Origin: CAZODA01 sp964578485
GTDB taxonomy: Bacteria; Bacteroidota; Bacteroidia; Bacteroidales; Marinilabiliaceae
Direction: 5' to 3'
Length of the DNA: 63,271 nt
Assembly (NCBI GenBank): GCA_964578485.1
Contig: CAZODA010000014.1
Span: 1-63,271, forward strand
Part shown: positions 62,949 to 63,271 of the stretch, piece by piece
How the letters are laid out: every line of letters begins with the position of its first letter
Position numbering within the stretch: position 1 is the stretch's first letter
The notes under the pieces: generated by a model
The model's input: only the letters and a program-made list of their open reading frames with translations
Told to the model about the DNA's origin: nothing
Databases searched by the model: none
Made by a program: the position numbers and the translations under genes

Positions 62949-63075
62949 TAGTGTCCACTTTAGTGTGTCTATGACATGTTTCTCTATCTTTATTTTATAG
63001 TTATTAATTTACAACCACAAAATTATAGAATATTTGAAACATGCATTTTTTACAGACACACTATTATGGACGGTA
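62949..63075. mobile_element. MITE-like element with imperfect terminal inverted repeats
   Basis: The left arm (62949-62982) and the right arm (63036-63075), read in reverse complement, share GTCCA, then TAGTGTGTCT, then CATGTTTC in the same order. About 53 bp of AT-rich DNA lies between them. No transposase is present, so this looks like a non-autonomous element or an internally deleted insertion sequence. A clear target duplication was not seen. Confidence 0.55.
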
Positions 63076-63082
63076 TCAATAT

Positions 63083-63110
63083 GTTTCAAGTTTCGGGTTT
63101 CGAGTTTCGG
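63083..63110 (+). repeat. Heptamer tandem repeat GTTTCRR
   Basis: Four consecutive 7-bp units (GTTTCAA, GTTTCGG, GTTTCGA, GTTTCGG) lie between the MITE-like element and the rRNA terminator. Confidence 0.75.
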
Positions 63111-63180
63111 GTTATCAGTCAACAATAAACAATGATCAGTAAACAATTTTTTAAAACGGTTGCTGCCGATCTTTAAACTA

Positions 63181-63214
63181 AAAAAAGCAACAGCGTTTTT
63201 GCTGTTGCTTTTTT
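63181..63214 (-). terminator. Strong intrinsic terminator after the rRNA operon
   Basis: AAAAAAGCAACAGC and GCTGTTGCTTTTTT form a 14-bp stem around a six-base loop, with T-runs in both directions. It lies 11 bp past the 5S rRNA on the minus strand and would end the rRNA operon. Confidence 0.88.
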
Positions 63215-63225
63215 TATTTTAAAGA

Positions 63226-63271
63226 TTGGCGGCGACCTACTCTTCCACTGTTACGCAGTACCATCGGCGCT
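63226..63271 (-). rRNA. rrf: 5S ribosomal RNA, 3' part
   Basis: The minus strand reads AGCGCCGATGGTACTGCGTA at the window edge and ends in AGAGTAGGTCGCCGCC, the conserved 3' portion of bacterial 5S rRNA. The 5' part lies beyond the window, so an rRNA operon enters from the right on the minus strand. Confidence 0.93.

Noticed and set aside
1..63271. tRNA or tmRNA genes
   Set aside because: No cloverleaf-like stretch with a conserved GTTCGAATC-type arm was found in the intergenic regions by eye; a tRNAscan run would settle this.

Overview
The window comes from a low-GC member of the Bacteroidota, most likely an anaerobic or facultative, polysaccharide-degrading marine or sediment lineage near Marinilabiliales/Bacteroidales. 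The evidence is internal: Bacteroidota-type promoter -7 boxes (TAnnTTTG) before several genes, type IX secretion (T9SS) C-terminal sorting domains on large secreted enzymes, a beta-propeller/Y_Y_Y sensor protein, an uninterrupted str-S10-spc-alpha ribosomal cluster, and many lipoprotein or secreted carbohydrate-active enzymes. No phage, CRISPR array, tRNA gene or intact transposase is visible.

Layout. 1-660: a degraded lipoprotein remnant and AT-rich spacer. 664-2248: a plus-strand trio of ECF sigma factor, one-TM acidic protein and Spy/CpxP-like periplasmic protein, arranged like a CnrYXH-type envelope-sensing sigma switch. 2226-4875 (minus): hisS and a PagL-like lipid A deacylase. 5069-9016 (plus): a palindromic Fur-type box followed by a ferric iron ABC importer (binding protein, fused permease, ATPase). 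9114-20672: signalling and housekeeping genes, namely a DUF4870 membrane protein, a response regulator-adenylate cyclase, EttA, an unknown secreted protein, a GH5 cellulase-like lipoprotein, a hybrid histidine kinase with degraded ATP-binding motifs, and a propeller/SpoIIE phosphatase sensor.

20831-27201 (minus): a mitochondrial-type citrate synthase and enolase, separated by a 3.2-kb gene for a secreted metzincin-like protease. Nearly identical 72-73-bp copies of the enolase 3' end and terminator flank this gene, which suggests that it was inserted between two formerly adjacent genes. 27345-45919 (minus): one long ribosomal cluster from rpsL to rplQ, including fusA, secY, map, infA and rpoA, with the short genes rpmJ and rpmD. 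46275-48509: fabD and ilvA. 48510-49583: a small secreted protein behind a candidate sigma-54 promoter and upstream palindrome.

49779-62657 (minus): a CAZyme cluster without SusC/SusD inside the window: GH43, GH88 (broken by one frameshift), a sugar MFS transporter, a heparinase II/III-fold lyase, a beta-helix enzyme, a T9SS-secreted alginate-lyase-fold enzyme and a GH51 arabinofuranosidase. Together these suggest breakdown of an acidic, arabinose- and probably galactose-containing polysaccharide: lyases and glycosidases outside or in the periplasm, GH88 removing unsaturated uronates, and the MFS protein importing released sugars. 62658-63271: repeat-rich DNA (8-bp and 7-bp tandem repeats, paired hairpins, a MITE-like inverted repeat) ending at a strong terminator and the 3' part of a 5S rRNA on the minus strand.
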